A DNA stretch of 64,000 nt from Ktedonosporobacter rubrisoli (GTDB lineage: Bacteria > Chloroflexota > Ktedonobacteria > Ktedonobacterales > Ktedonobacteraceae): positions 5,580,001-5,644,000 of the forward strand of contig NZ_CP035758.1 in NCBI RefSeq assembly GCF_004208415.1, given 5' to 3'. Of the stretch, positions 16,604 through 25,424 are shown piece after piece. The notes under the pieces are model-generated. The model had not been told where the DNA came from. It saw nothing but the letters and a program-made list of their open reading frames with translations, and ran no database searches. Numbering within the stretch: position 1 is the stretch's first letter; each line of letters starts with the position of its first letter. The position numbers were made by a program, and so were the translations under genes.

Positions 16604-16619
16604 TGTTCAATAATGAACA
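16604..16619. promoter_or_regulatory. TetR operator candidate 1
   Basis: TGTTCA-ATAA-TGAACA, a perfect 6-4-6 palindrome immediately upstream of the TetR start codon. Confidence 0.6.
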
Positions 16620-16708
16620 TTTTTACGATTTTGTTCGAGAAAACTTGCGCAACCGCATTTTGCTTGAATTCTTTCCTCCATTAGTGATAGGCTGAACTAG
16701 CAAAGTTG

Positions 16709-16725
16709 CTGAACAAGATGTTCAG
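16709..16725. promoter_or_regulatory. TetR operator candidate 2
   Basis: CTGAACA-AGA-TGTTCAG, a perfect 7-3-7 palindrome built from the same half-site as candidate 1, 120 bp before the SDR start. Confidence 0.6.
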
Positions 16726-16844
16726 TAGTGATGAGATTGTCAAATAAGTATATCACTTCTGTACAGACGAGAGAAAAGAGGGTTTCACGTTAAACTTGCC
16801 CGCATCATCTCTCCTCTGCGGCGAGGAAAAAAGGAGTTTCACAT

Positions 16845-17738
16845 ATGATGAGCACTAGCTGGGATATGCGAGAAAAGACGGTTCTGGTGACCGGGGGAAC
16901 TGGAGGTATCGGGTATCAAACGGCATATGGTCTGGCAGCCCTTGGCGCAAAGGTAATCGTGGTTGGTCGTCGGGCAGATCGTGGGGCCAGCGCAATCGCG
17001 CGCATCCAGCAACTCACGGGCAATACTGCCTGCACTTTTATCAAAGCAGATCTCGCGGAGCTGGCCGAGGTGCGCCGCCTGGCCGAGTATATTAGCACAC
17101 AGTATTCCCGCTTGCATGTTCTCGTGAACAATATCGGGGCGCGCTATGCACAACGCGAGGAAACTGCCGAGGGCTTAGAAGCCAGCCTGGCGATAAACCA
17201 CCTTTCCCCTTTCCTCCTGACGAACCTCTTGCTTCCTCTGCTTGAGGCCAATGCGCCAGCACGCATCGTCAATGTCAGTTCCTACACCCATCGCTCTGCG
17301 CACATCAACTTTGCTGACCTTCAGTCAAGGCAGAACTACGATGAGCTGCGTGCCTATGCCCAGGCAAAGCTTGCCAATCTGCTCACTTCCTACGAATTGG
17401 CGCGGCGGCTCAATAATAGACCTATTCATATCAATGCTGCCGATCCTGGGATTGCTTCCGATACGGATCTAGCCAAAAAAGCCCTTGACGCCGGAAGCCT
17501 GAGCGGCCGCTTAAAGATTTTTATCGGCTCACGCGTTTTCACCTCGAAGCGCGCAGCCAAAAGCTCTATCTACCTGGCATCCTCACAAGAGGCCGAGAAG
17601 TTTACCGGCAAGTATGTAGATTCCCGTTGCCGGATAGTGGCCTCGTCGCCGGCCTCCTACGATCAGGCCACGGCACAAAAAGTCTGGGACGTGAGCACCG
17701 AGCTAGCTGGTTTGGGACCCGAAAGTCCGAGCTGGTGA
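16845..17738 (+). CDS. short-chain dehydrogenase/reductase (SDR)
   Basis: 297 residues of the classical SDR fold, NAD(P)-dependent. Visible are the cofactor loop VLVTGGTGGIGYQTA (about residues 11-25), Arg-rich VVGRR that suggests NADPH preference, LVNNIGA, and catalytic Tyr/Lys in YAQAKLANL. It resembles retinol-dehydrogenase-like SDRs; the substrate is unknown. AAGGAG lies 8 bp before the ATG. Divergently linked to a TetR regulator with two shared operators, so its substrate may be the inducing ligand. Confidence 0.88.
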   Translation: MMSTSWDMREKTVLVTGGTGGIGYQTAYGLAALGAKVIVVGRRADRGASAIARIQQLTGNTACTFIKADLAELAEVRRLAEYISTQYSRLHVLVNNIGARYAQREETAEGLEASLAINHLSPFLLTNLLLPLLEANAPARIVNVSSYTHRSAHINFADLQSRQNYDELRAYAQAKLANLLTSYELARRLNNRPIHINAADPGIASDTDLAKKALDAGSLSGRLKIFIGSRVFTSKRAAKSSIYLASSQEAEKFTGKYVDSRCRIVASSPASYDQATAQKVWDVSTELAGLGPESPSW

Positions 17739-17924
17739 GAGTAAGAGCGTCAAAAATATGCAAAAATAAGAGGGGGGTTAACGCTTGCTTGATAGGATCA
17801 GGGCGACGGTGAAGGATTCTTGTTGCTCTTCATCTGAATAAGGCCAGGGACTAGCGAAACAGACTTGATCTGTTCCTTAAACCTGGCAAGGTTCAAACTT
17901 ACTGCAGCGTTATCCTCATGCACC

Positions 17925-18350
17925 TCATTTAAGAGATCTAACCCCAAGATCTTCAGTAAATCTAAGCAAATACCCATCAGGATCTTGCACTAAGAATTGT
18001 CTATTCCCTACCTCTACATTGTTTTTTCGATACCATTTTTCCTCGACTGGCAAAAAAAGCTCGATATTATTTTGCTGCAATCTTTCTAAAAGTGGATCAA
18101 TCCGCTCTACAGCAATCTGAAAGTTGACGCCTCTACCTAGAGGATATTCTAGCGCGGCGGTTTTCCAGGTCCTTCCTTTGCCAATCTGATCGATCATGAG
18201 CTGAGCCTGTCCTAAGCTCAAATAGGCAAAACTCTCTTCCTCACGCTGGTAGACCAGCACAAAACCTAAGATTCGCACATAGAAATCCAGGCTTCTGGCA
18301 AAATCGGTGATACTCAATTCTGGCACAAGGGCATTTGAAATACTCTCCAT
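17925..18350 (-). CDS. VOC (glyoxalase/bleomycin-resistance) family protein
   Basis: 141 residues from the ATG at 18350. It shows the paired beta-alpha-beta-beta-beta modules of VOC proteins: SITDFARSLDFYVRILGF at the N-terminus and FLVQDPDGYLLRFTEDLG at the C-terminus. The DPDGYLLRF block carries the usual metal-ligand Glu position as RFTED. The function could be a small-molecule binding or detoxifying protein. The frame is open further upstream but would overlap the divergent HAD gene; the family start is at MESISNALVPEL. Confidence 0.8.
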   Translation of the reverse strand: MESISNALVPELSITDFARSLDFYVRILGFVLVYQREEESFAYLSLGQAQLMIDQIGKGRTWKTAALEYPLGRGVNFQIAVERIDPLLERLQQNNIELFLPVEEKWYRKNNVEVGNRQFLVQDPDGYLLRFTEDLGVRSLK

Positions 18351-18456
18351 GAACCTATGATAACATGTATCCATGAGATAAGATAAGAGGGATAGGGTCT
18401 GAGCGATCCTGCGCAGAGATGTCGCCAAGCATAGCATTGAAGAGGAACTTATCAAC

Positions 18457-19125
18457 GTGCAAAAAACCGTAGACAATCTTAAAGGTATCTTGTTCGACTG
18501 GGATGGCACTATTGTTGACTCGTTTCAGTCCATGCTTATTTCCCTGCGTTACGCCTACAGGCAGCATGTGGGGATCTTCTTTCCGCGCGATGAGGAGGAA
18601 TATCGGCGTATCATTCCGCAGCGCCTGACAGAGACGAGCGCACGCTATGCAGGGGAGCACGCGGCGGCGGTTACTGAAAGCTACATCCAGTACTACCGGG
18701 ACGAAGGATATAAGCACGGGCGTGTCTTCGATGGTATGCACGCAACGCTGCAAGAGCTGCGCAAACGCGGCTACGCGCTGGGCGTGGTGACCAATACAAC
18801 GAAGCCGCGCATGAGTGCCGATATGACCCATCATGAACTGACAGGACTTGTGGATATTATTGTGACGTCAGAGGATACGGCTGAGCGTAAACCCCATCCC
18901 GCGCCCTTGCTTAAGGGGGCCGAGCGGCTTGGCATTTCCGCCCAGGAACTGGCCTATGTTGGTGACTATCCAGGCGACGTGATCGCGGCCAAAGCGGCGG
19001 GGATGCTGGCAGTAGGTGGGCTCTGGGGTGGTATATTTCCGGCGCAAAGCGTTCTCGCTGAGCAACCCGATTATGCCCTGAAGCAGCCGGTGGAATTGCT
19101 AGATCTCTTCAAGGGTAGGATCTGA
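18457..19125 (+). CDS. HAD-superfamily phosphatase (phosphoglycolate phosphatase-like)
   Basis: 222 residues. HAD motif I is LFDWDGTIVDS (nucleophile Asp near residue 14), motif II is VVTNT, motif III is the Lys in ERKPHPAPL, and motif IV is YVGDYPGD. The helical cap after motif I places it with Gph/PpaX-like phosphatases. The substrate is likely a small phosphoester, possibly 2-phosphoglycolate. GTG start at 18457 after GAGGAAC; divergent from the VOC gene. Confidence 0.85.
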   Translation: MQKTVDNLKGILFDWDGTIVDSFQSMLISLRYAYRQHVGIFFPRDEEEYRRIIPQRLTETSARYAGEHAAAVTESYIQYYRDEGYKHGRVFDGMHATLQELRKRGYALGVVTNTTKPRMSADMTHHELTGLVDIIVTSEDTAERKPHPAPLLKGAERLGISAQELAYVGDYPGDVIAAKAAGMLAVGGLWGGIFPAQSVLAEQPDYALKQPVELLDLFKGRI

Positions 19126-19465
19126 TGGCAGGCCATAATAGAAGGTGTGAGAATATTCGCTAAATTAACCACTAATTTTGGCGGCAATTGGCGTTTCTAT
19201 ACTAGAAACTGATTATGGAGTTTGGCTAGCATGCTCTTTTGTATCAGACAAGTGCTTGCGCTTGCCGTATTACTGCGGCCCTCCTCCAGTCGCAGACATT
19301 TGTTAACCACCTGCGAAAGAGATGCTCACACACAAAGGGATGGTTGATAGCTTCTACAAACTACCATAATCAGTTTTTACTTTCAGTCCCCCCGAACTGT
19401 TTGAAGAAGTCTTATCCCTTCTCTTTTCAGTATACTTATATATCCAAATCGCTTGCGCACATCTG
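19126..19465. other. gap between convergent genes
   Basis: 340 bp between the HAD gene and the NB-ARC gene. Nothing recognised; no remnant of the TPR tail expected for the NB-ARC protein was seen. Confidence 0.4.
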
Positions 19466-20599
19466 CTAGGGTGCAGGCGGCATCAGTTGCGCCGCCCGCA
19501 CGGCCCAGCGTTGCTGAAGTGCGCCATCCATATCAGCCTTGAGGACAGCCTGCAACAGACGATGGAAGATCAGGACGCCCTCTGCAGCACCCGGAAGCAG
19601 TAAGCCATAGTCAAGCAAGCTCTGCAGCGCTTGTTGCCTCTGGGATGAATCAGCTGCGGCCTGAATAGGGCAGGCTACTTGATTCTGCTGGATTAGCGAC
19701 GCCTGCGGGATAGCATCCGCGTCAAGAAAAGCAGCCAGGCGCAACAGGTCCACCGCCTGCGGCCTGATGCTCTCGATCTGCCGCAGGCTGATCATGCAGG
19801 CGCAGGCTACAGCCGCAGAATAGGCAGGGATAGCATTGTTCTGCTGGGCCACTAAAGCTGTTCGCTGCTGCCTGAAGAGCTCCAGGTATTCGGCAAGGCT
19901 GCGTTTTGTCATAGCCAGAAAGCCGCCAGCCAGGGCTAGCGCCAGTGGTAGGCCTTCAAGGACCTGGACAATGAGCCTGGCACTCGTGCGCACAGCAGGC
20001 TTGACGGTGCTCAGGGAACGTCCGGGAGCAAGCAAACCGGCCCGGCGCAGCAGGAACAAGCTTCCCTCGTCCTGGTTCATTTTATCAACTGTAACAAACG
20101 GAGCAATCTTGCTGGTCGCGGATGCACGCGTGGTAATCAAGAGGTGGCCGTCGCCGCCCGTTGGCAGAAAGTCAGTCAACAAGGTGAGATCATCGGCCTC
20201 GTCAAGAATCAGCAGCCAGCTGCGATTCTGAGTAAACCAGCGCTGCACGGCCACCACGACACTTTGCTGATCTGTGCTATCATGGTCTGGCAGGGCTAAC
20301 AGCCTGGCTAGCTTGACAAAATCAGCCACCAGCTTCTCACGCGAAGAGGCCCGCACCCAGAAAATGGCTTGATAGAGGGGCCGGGAGCGGTAAGCATATT
20401 CTACGGCTAGCTGCGTCTTGCCTATTCCTCCCAGGCTAGCGCAAGTGTAAGGCTGTTTCAGAGCTACAGAGTTCCAGGTTGCAATTTCTTCTTCCAGTTG
20501 CGCCAACAAGTCTTCACGGCCAGTGAAGAACGGGGTGCGCCGATAGGGCACATTCCAGAGGGGAGCGGAATGTTGCATATCCGCCATGTTGTTGACCAT
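19466..20599 (-). CDS. NB-ARC (STAND) ATPase without TPR tail
   Basis: 377 residues. After the opening FTGREDLLAQLEEEI it has Walker A (LGGIGKTQLAVEYAYR, about residues 57-72), Walker B (WLLILDEADD), a sensor-like LLITTRAS, and the GLPLALALAGG motif of the ARC region. Proteins of this type usually continue into tetratricopeptide repeats that sense a signal; here the chain stops soon after the winged-helix part. So it is either a shortened version or a truncated remnant, and the reading frame is otherwise intact. GGAGG precedes the ATG at 20599. No partner effector gene is adjacent. Confidence 0.8.
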   Translation of the reverse strand: MVNNMADMQHSAPLWNVPYRRTPFFTGREDLLAQLEEEIATWNSVALKQPYTCASLGGIGKTQLAVEYAYRSRPLYQAIFWVRASSREKLVADFVKLARLLALPDHDSTDQQSVVVAVQRWFTQNRSWLLILDEADDLTLLTDFLPTGGDGHLLITTRASATSKIAPFVTVDKMNQDEGSLFLLRRAGLLAPGRSLSTVKPAVRTSARLIVQVLEGLPLALALAGGFLAMTKRSLAEYLELFRQQRTALVAQQNNAIPAYSAAVACACMISLRQIESIRPQAVDLLRLAAFLDADAIPQASLIQQNQVACPIQAAADSSQRQQALQSLLDYGLLLPGAAEGVLIFHRLLQAVLKADMDGALQQRWAVRAAQLMPPAP

Positions 20600-21051
20600 T
20601 CTGCCTCCAATAAACCATCACTTTCAGGATTCTATCCTCTGACCCGACCAAGAGATCAATTTTTTTCAAAAAGAAGAATAGCAAGCAGATCTATACCAAA
20701 CAGTGTAACCCTCTTCAGGGTCCAGGGGCAACACCAACGTCAGGCAACCCTCGCCGGGAGAGAGGTATTGGCGCACGCCACGATCTAGCTGCGCGTGGCG
20801 GCCTAGCAATTACTCCTAGCCCTCTATTTCTCACATTGGCGTTGGCGATGAACAACTTGCAGGTAGATATATATTGTTTAGACGTACCATTTACTAGTAT
20901 TTTAATTCCTATGGTGATGAAATGGTATAGATTTACCTGGCAGAGGAGATCTGCTAGAGCTAAACAGAAAAAAGGTAAAGTTCTACTACCAATGTCGAAG
21001 AGCAGTAACGTCCGTCCATAGAGTCTTGTGTATCACCTTGAGCAAAACTAA
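20600..21051. other. intergenic region
   Basis: About 450 bp upstream of the NB-ARC gene. Several short open frames but none with a ribosome-binding site or protein-like composition. Nothing recognised. Confidence 0.4.
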
Positions 21052-21097
21052 GACACGGAATTCCCGAACGCTGGAGCATACGTCCGGGAAATCCGTC
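21052..21097 (-). terminator. long imperfect hairpin after two-gene operon
   Basis: The segment 21052-21070 pairs with 21081-21097 (core TTCCCGAACG with CGTCCGGGAA) with a few mismatches, just downstream of the minus-strand gene ending at 21136. Confidence 0.5.
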
Positions 21098-21135
21098 ACG
21101 ACAAAAAGGGGCAAAAGAGTTTATCTTACTTATCC

Positions 21136-21633
21136 TTAATCATTTACTCCTGCCGGTATAGCCGCCAACATCAGGATGTAGCCTGTAGCCAGAATCGAGG
21201 AGACGTCGATCCCGAAGGGCCGCAGCTTGATACGCGTGCGCGAGAGTGCGCTACGCACGGGCCGCATTTCTTGATCCCACAGGCCTGCTTCCTGGGCCTC
21301 TTGTAGATGGCGACGACAACGCTCAACCACACGCTCCGAGACATTCCCATTATAGAAGCGCGCAAACATGACTTCATAAGGGCAATAATATGGAAATGAT
21401 TCTAATAAAGGTAACAATACACTCATCTCGCTACCAGTGAACTGCTCTTGCATCAACAATAAGGGGCGCCCGTTATCAGAGGCCAGATAAGAGCAGGTCC
21501 CAAAGGGAATATTGACAGCCAATGTATGTCCCTCAGGCAAAGCACCTTGTAGAGAAAAGTGCAGAATATTTTCATCATCTTGCTTTAAAGGAAGTGTAAG
21601 AGTTCTTGATTCTCGTAGATAGAGTTTTTGCAC
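21136..21633 (-). CDS. hypothetical protein
   Basis: 165 residues, GTG start at 21633 after AAGGAG. No recognised domain. The first about 100 residues look beta-rich (LTLPLKQDDENILHFSLQG), followed by a helical, Arg-rich stretch (ERVVERCRRHLQEAQEAG) and a hydrophobic C-terminus (SSILATGYILMLAAIPAG) that may be a membrane anchor. It lies 27 bp after the gene at 21661-22260 and is probably in the same operon. Confidence 0.6.
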   Translation of the reverse strand: MQKLYLRESRTLTLPLKQDDENILHFSLQGALPEGHTLAVNIPFGTCSYLASDNGRPLLLMQEQFTGSEMSVLLPLLESFPYYCPYEVMFARFYNGNVSERVVERCRRHLQEAQEAGLWDQEMRPVRSALSRTRIKLRPFGIDVSSILATGYILMLAAIPAGVND

Positions 21634-21660
21634 GGTAATTGCTCCTTAACCCAGGCTTAC

Positions 21661-22260
21661 CTACAACATAAAAAGACGGTCTATGATTGACGATTCCGTA
21701 TGAATTCCTGAAAATGCAGGTAAAGGCATATGATAAAGGGAGAGCAGATAGCCAAAGCCTATCCCACCCAGGATACCCAGGATAAGTAGCCCAAAGAGGA
21801 TAAACAGTACCGGGTCCCAGTGGTACTCTCGCCGAATGGCACTGGCCAGGTCAGCGGACGAGGCCGAGACCGTTTCAAGCGCGGGCAAGGTTGGCTCTTC
21901 CGTTACTGGCAATTGATAATAGAGTATCTTCTCGCGTCTGCGCAGGGCGGCAGTCAAGGGCTCAGTATCGTGCTCAGAGAAGGGAATGGTAGCAATGCAG
22001 GGGTCCTGGTTTACGTACCGCACGCCTGTGGTCTGAGCCGATAAAGGCATTGTCTGCCGGCGCATCTTCGTCAACTGGGCGGTCTGTCGCCGGGGCAACT
22101 GACCCGATGTTTTTCGCAGCCTGGCAGTACGCATTTTTCGCTCCCTTAGCTCGCGCTTCTGCTCGCTGACAGAATTTCGATTACTGATGCTATCAAGCTC
22201 TATTTCATCCGCGGGCTCGCTCAGAATTGTGCTGATGTCAGTTATCGGCTCTTGCTTCAT
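21661..22260 (-). CDS. hypothetical single-pass membrane protein
   Basis: 199 residues from the ATG at 22260, behind GGAG and AGGACAG. The N-terminal about 130 residues are hydrophilic and very basic in the middle (KRELRERKMRTARLRKTSG). One strong transmembrane helix is near the C-terminus (VLFILFGLLILGILGGIGFGYLL). So the basic domain is probably cytoplasmic and membrane-tethered. Not recognised. Operon with the next gene. It is divergent from the XRE/NB-ARC/TPR gene at 22523, 262 bp away, which suggests a regulatory link. Confidence 0.6.
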   Translation of the reverse strand: MKQEPITDISTILSEPADEIELDSISNRNSVSEQKRELRERKMRTARLRKTSGQLPRRQTAQLTKMRRQTMPLSAQTTGVRYVNQDPCIATIPFSEHDTEPLTAALRRREKILYYQLPVTEEPTLPALETVSASSADLASAIRREYHWDPVLFILFGLLILGILGGIGFGYLLSLYHMPLPAFSGIHTESSIIDRLFML

Positions 22261-22522
22261 CTGTCCTGCGTACTCCTTTCTGCATTTTATGTAGGAAAGA
22301 TTGGTCATCCTGTACCTACTGTGTACACTAAATATCGGGTTCATTCCTACCTTAATTATGCCTAATAACCATATACAGAGAAAAGAACTTGTGATATCAT
22401 TTTCTTATACAGATTTATCATTTTTCTGCGCGATGGGAAGATTTGAGCTGTAACTAGCTTTTTTGCTTATCGGCTCTCTCGCTTCCAATTTTGCAAACGC
22501 CTTAACGGGAAGGATAAGGACG

Positions 22523-25162
22523 ATGCGCACTTCAAAGACTACCGATCAGCCGCGTTTACGCTTGACCGAGGCGCGGAAAAATCGTGGGTGGTCGCAGAAG
22601 GAGCTTGCAGATCTGATTGAAACGACGCACGTCAATATCAGCCGCTGGGAACGTGGCATCACCAGGCCCAGTCCTTTTTTTCGGCGTAAGCTGAGCAAGC
22701 TGTTCGGCAAGACTGAGGAAGAGCTGGATCTGCATATCACACAGGGTAATGAGGGCGAGGAGGAGCCGGAGAGGACGGCCGAGCCGGCTGCGGGCGCATC
22801 ACAGGCCGCCGTCGCCAGCACTCCAGAGGCCCGTAGCACGCCCACCGAGACACCTGGCTATGCTCTGCCAAAGCCTATTTATGATCCGGCCATTCCCTTG
22901 CGCCCGGAAATTCGCCTGGTTGGACGCGATACAGATCTATCTCAGCTCAGGGCTCGCTTGCGCGCTGGAGGTAGTGTGGCGCTGACGGCTCTCAATGGGC
23001 TGCCCGGCGTGGGCAAGACGGCACTGGCTATCGCGCTGGCCCATGATGAGGAGATACGCGTCCAGTTTCGCGATGGTGTGCTCTGGGCGGGCCTGGGTCC
23101 AACGCCCAATATTTCTGGCCTGCTGCGCCGCTGGGGCAGCTTGCTGGGCATCTCGGTAAGCGAGATTGAGGCGAATCAGAGCGATGAGGCCTGGACGAAG
23201 GCCTTGCGCAATGCGATTGGCGAACGGCATATGCTGCTGGTCATCGATGATGCCTGGGAGGTAGAGGATGCGCTTACCTTTAAGGTTGGTGGCCCAAACT
23301 GTGCCCACCTGGTGACTACACGCTTTCCGGCGATTGCCGCTTACGTCTCGGTTGACGGCGCGGCAATCATTCACGAGCTGAACGAAGAAGAGAGCATGGC
23401 TTTGCTGCGTATGCTGGCTCCCGGCGTTGTGGAGCATGAGAGCCAGCGGGCTGGCGAGCTGGTGCAGGCTGTGGGTGGTCTACCCCTGGCCCTTACATTG
23501 ATGGGCAACTATCTGCGTAAGCAGGCCTATACCGGCCAGGTGCGCCGCATTACAACGGCTCTACAGCGCCTGAGCGATGCCCACGAGCGCCTGAGCATTA
23601 GCGAGCCGCGCGCGCTTGTAGATTTGCATCCAAGCTTGCCAGGCGAGACGCAGCTCTCTTTGCAATCGGTTCTGGCTGTAACAGATCAACAACTTGACGA
23701 ACAGACACGTGCGGCTTTGTATGCGCTGGCCGTCTTCCCCCCCAAGCCGAATAGTTTCTCCGAGGAGGCTGCGCTGGCCGTGGCCAGTTGCCCGGTAGAG
23801 GCTATCGACGTCCTCACGGATTCGGGCCTGTTAGAAAGCAATGGCACAGGACGCTATACGCTCCACCAGATCGTTGCTGACTACGCGCGCCTCCATCTTA
23901 ACGATCCGCAAGCTCCGATCCGCTTGATCGAATATATGACGAACTTTGTAGAGCAGCACCGTAAAGATTACGAGCTGCTAGAATTGGAGAGCAACACTAT
24001 TCTGGCCGCGCTAGAGAGCGCTCACACGTTAGAAAAGCGGTCCGAACTGGTGCGAGGCGTGATAGGCTTCGCGCCATTTTTATTGCTGCGCGCGCTCTAT
24101 CCCCAGGCCGAACATTTCTTGCAACTGGCCCACGAGGCCGCCAGCGTGCTTAATGATGAGCGCGGGCTGGCCAGCCTGCTGATGTACCAGGGCGAGGTTA
24201 TCCAGCGCCAGGGCGATTATGCGCGAGCCGAGACCCGCTTCCAGGATGGCCTTACTCTGGCTCGCAAGATCTATGATAAAGGGCTTATCTGTACACTGCT
24301 AACCGATATTGGTTCGCTAACATGGAAGCGCGGAGAATATACACAGGCTGAGGCTTATTTGCAAGAAGGGCTTACCCTGGCTCACGAGCTTAATGATAAA
24401 GAGCGTATCTGTGGTCTGCTAAGAATCCTTGGTTCGGTTGCGGCTAATCGAGGAGATTATGCCCAATCAGAAGCCTACTTGCAGGAAGGGCTCACTTTTG
24501 CACGTCAGATTGGAGACCGGGAGCTGGCATGTATTCTTCTCAGCAATCTCGGTGCAACTATAGGAGAACAAGGAAAATTTGCACAAGCAGAGATATATTT
24601 CCAAGAAGGATTAGAGCTCGCTCGCCAGATTGGCCATCGCGAACGTATCTGTATTTTGCTGGGCAATCTTGGCGAAGCATACTATGAGCTGAAAAACTAT
24701 CCACAGGCAGAGATATATTTTCAGGAAGGTCTATTGCTCGCACGCCAAATCGGACACCGTGAGTGGATCAGTATCTCTCTACTCAATCTGGGAATGGTCA
24801 CTCATAAGCAAGGGCACCATAAGCAAGCGGAAACCTATTTGCAAGAAAGTTTATTGTTAGCGCGACGCCTTGGGAGGCCAAGGATTACTTGCTCTACATT
24901 AAACGAATATGGCAAACTTCACCTCGATCAAGCTCAACTAGAATTAGCAGAAGAGAATTTTCTTGAGATGAAGACGTTAGTCAGTGAAGGAGATCAAGAG
25001 CTGCTTTCTCTCGCAAACTATGGTTTAGCCCGAATAGCAGCGGCAAGAGGCGATTTGCAAGAAGCACATAAACTTGGTAGAGCAAGTGCGGATGCATTGA
25101 CATCAATAGGACATCATAGCGCCCAAGAAGTTAGAGAGTGGCTAAACAGTATACAAGCATAA
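22523..25162 (+). CDS. XRE HTH / NB-ARC / TPR regulator (STAND)
   Basis: 879 residues. An XRE-type HTH comes first (TEARKNRGWSQKELADLI...HVNISRWERG, about residues 13-48). A Pro/Ala/Glu-rich linker leads to an NB-ARC domain with Walker A NGLPGVGKTALA (about 152-163), Walker B MLLVIDDAW and LVTTRFPAIA. Then come six or more TPR units (residues about 560-800) with recurring YxQAExYxQEGLxLARQIGxRE. STAND regulators switch by ATP-driven oligomerisation when the repeat domain binds a signal. The TPR-coding DNA is itself repetitive (about 120-bp period, 24.2-24.9 kb). The start is set at 22523 by AAGGATAAGGACG, 20 codons inside the longest frame. Confidence 0.9.
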   Translation: MRTSKTTDQPRLRLTEARKNRGWSQKELADLIETTHVNISRWERGITRPSPFFRRKLSKLFGKTEEELDLHITQGNEGEEEPERTAEPAAGASQAAVASTPEARSTPTETPGYALPKPIYDPAIPLRPEIRLVGRDTDLSQLRARLRAGGSVALTALNGLPGVGKTALAIALAHDEEIRVQFRDGVLWAGLGPTPNISGLLRRWGSLLGISVSEIEANQSDEAWTKALRNAIGERHMLLVIDDAWEVEDALTFKVGGPNCAHLVTTRFPAIAAYVSVDGAAIIHELNEEESMALLRMLAPGVVEHESQRAGELVQAVGGLPLALTLMGNYLRKQAYTGQVRRITTALQRLSDAHERLSISEPRALVDLHPSLPGETQLSLQSVLAVTDQQLDEQTRAALYALAVFPPKPNSFSEEAALAVASCPVEAIDVLTDSGLLESNGTGRYTLHQIVADYARLHLNDPQAPIRLIEYMTNFVEQHRKDYELLELESNTILAALESAHTLEKRSELVRGVIGFAPFLLLRALYPQAEHFLQLAHEAASVLNDERGLASLLMYQGEVIQRQGDYARAETRFQDGLTLARKIYDKGLICTLLTDIGSLTWKRGEYTQAEAYLQEGLTLAHELNDKERICGLLRILGSVAANRGDYAQSEAYLQEGLTFARQIGDRELACILLSNLGATIGEQGKFAQAEIYFQEGLELARQIGHRERICILLGNLGEAYYELKNYPQAEIYFQEGLLLARQIGHREWISISLLNLGMVTHKQGHHKQAETYLQESLLLARRLGRPRITCSTLNEYGKLHLDQAQLELAEENFLEMKTLVSEGDQELLSLANYGLARIAAARGDLQEAHKLGRASADALTSIGHHSAQEVREWLNSIQA

Positions 25163-25167
25163 GAGGT

Positions 25168-25203
25168 TTCGTAGAGTAGTTTAAAGCCTGCCTACTCTAC
25201 GAA
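25168..25203. terminator. perfect 12-bp hairpin between convergent genes
   Basis: TTCGTAGAGTAG (25168-25179) pairs perfectly with CTACTCTACGAA (25192-25203) around a 12-nt loop. No T run; it separates the STAND gene from the convergent small secreted-protein gene. Confidence 0.65.
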
Positions 25204-25229
25204 GCCGGTACTATTATCTGCTTTGCGCC

Positions 25230-25424
25230 TCAGTCATGCCAAAAGTCTGGTGTCAACGTGTTAGCAGGTAGCGGCGTTATTGTGGCGTCGGTTGTAACTG
25301 CATGGTGCGAATTATGGTGTGCCGGCGCGGCGTGAGCTCCCAGACCATTAGAGATAACTAGAAATGCCACGAGTAAGGTGAGAGCCAGCAACGGTAGAAT
25401 CCAACGAATATAGCGCTTAAACAT
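25230..25424 (-). CDS. small secreted or anchored His-rich peptide
   Basis: 64 residues. A basic start (MFKRYIRW), a hydrophobic core of about 20 residues and an AHA-AP cleavage-like site form a signal peptide. The remaining about 32 residues contain AHHNSHHAV and end TPDFWHD, so it is histidine-rich and might bind metal. AAGGAAAGATAAGG precedes the ATG at 25424. No known family. The histidine cluster and good ribosome-binding site argue that it is real, but length makes this uncertain. Confidence 0.5.
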   Translation of the reverse strand: MFKRYIRWILPLLALTLLVAFLVISNGLGAHAAPAHHNSHHAVTTDATITPLPANTLTPDFWHD

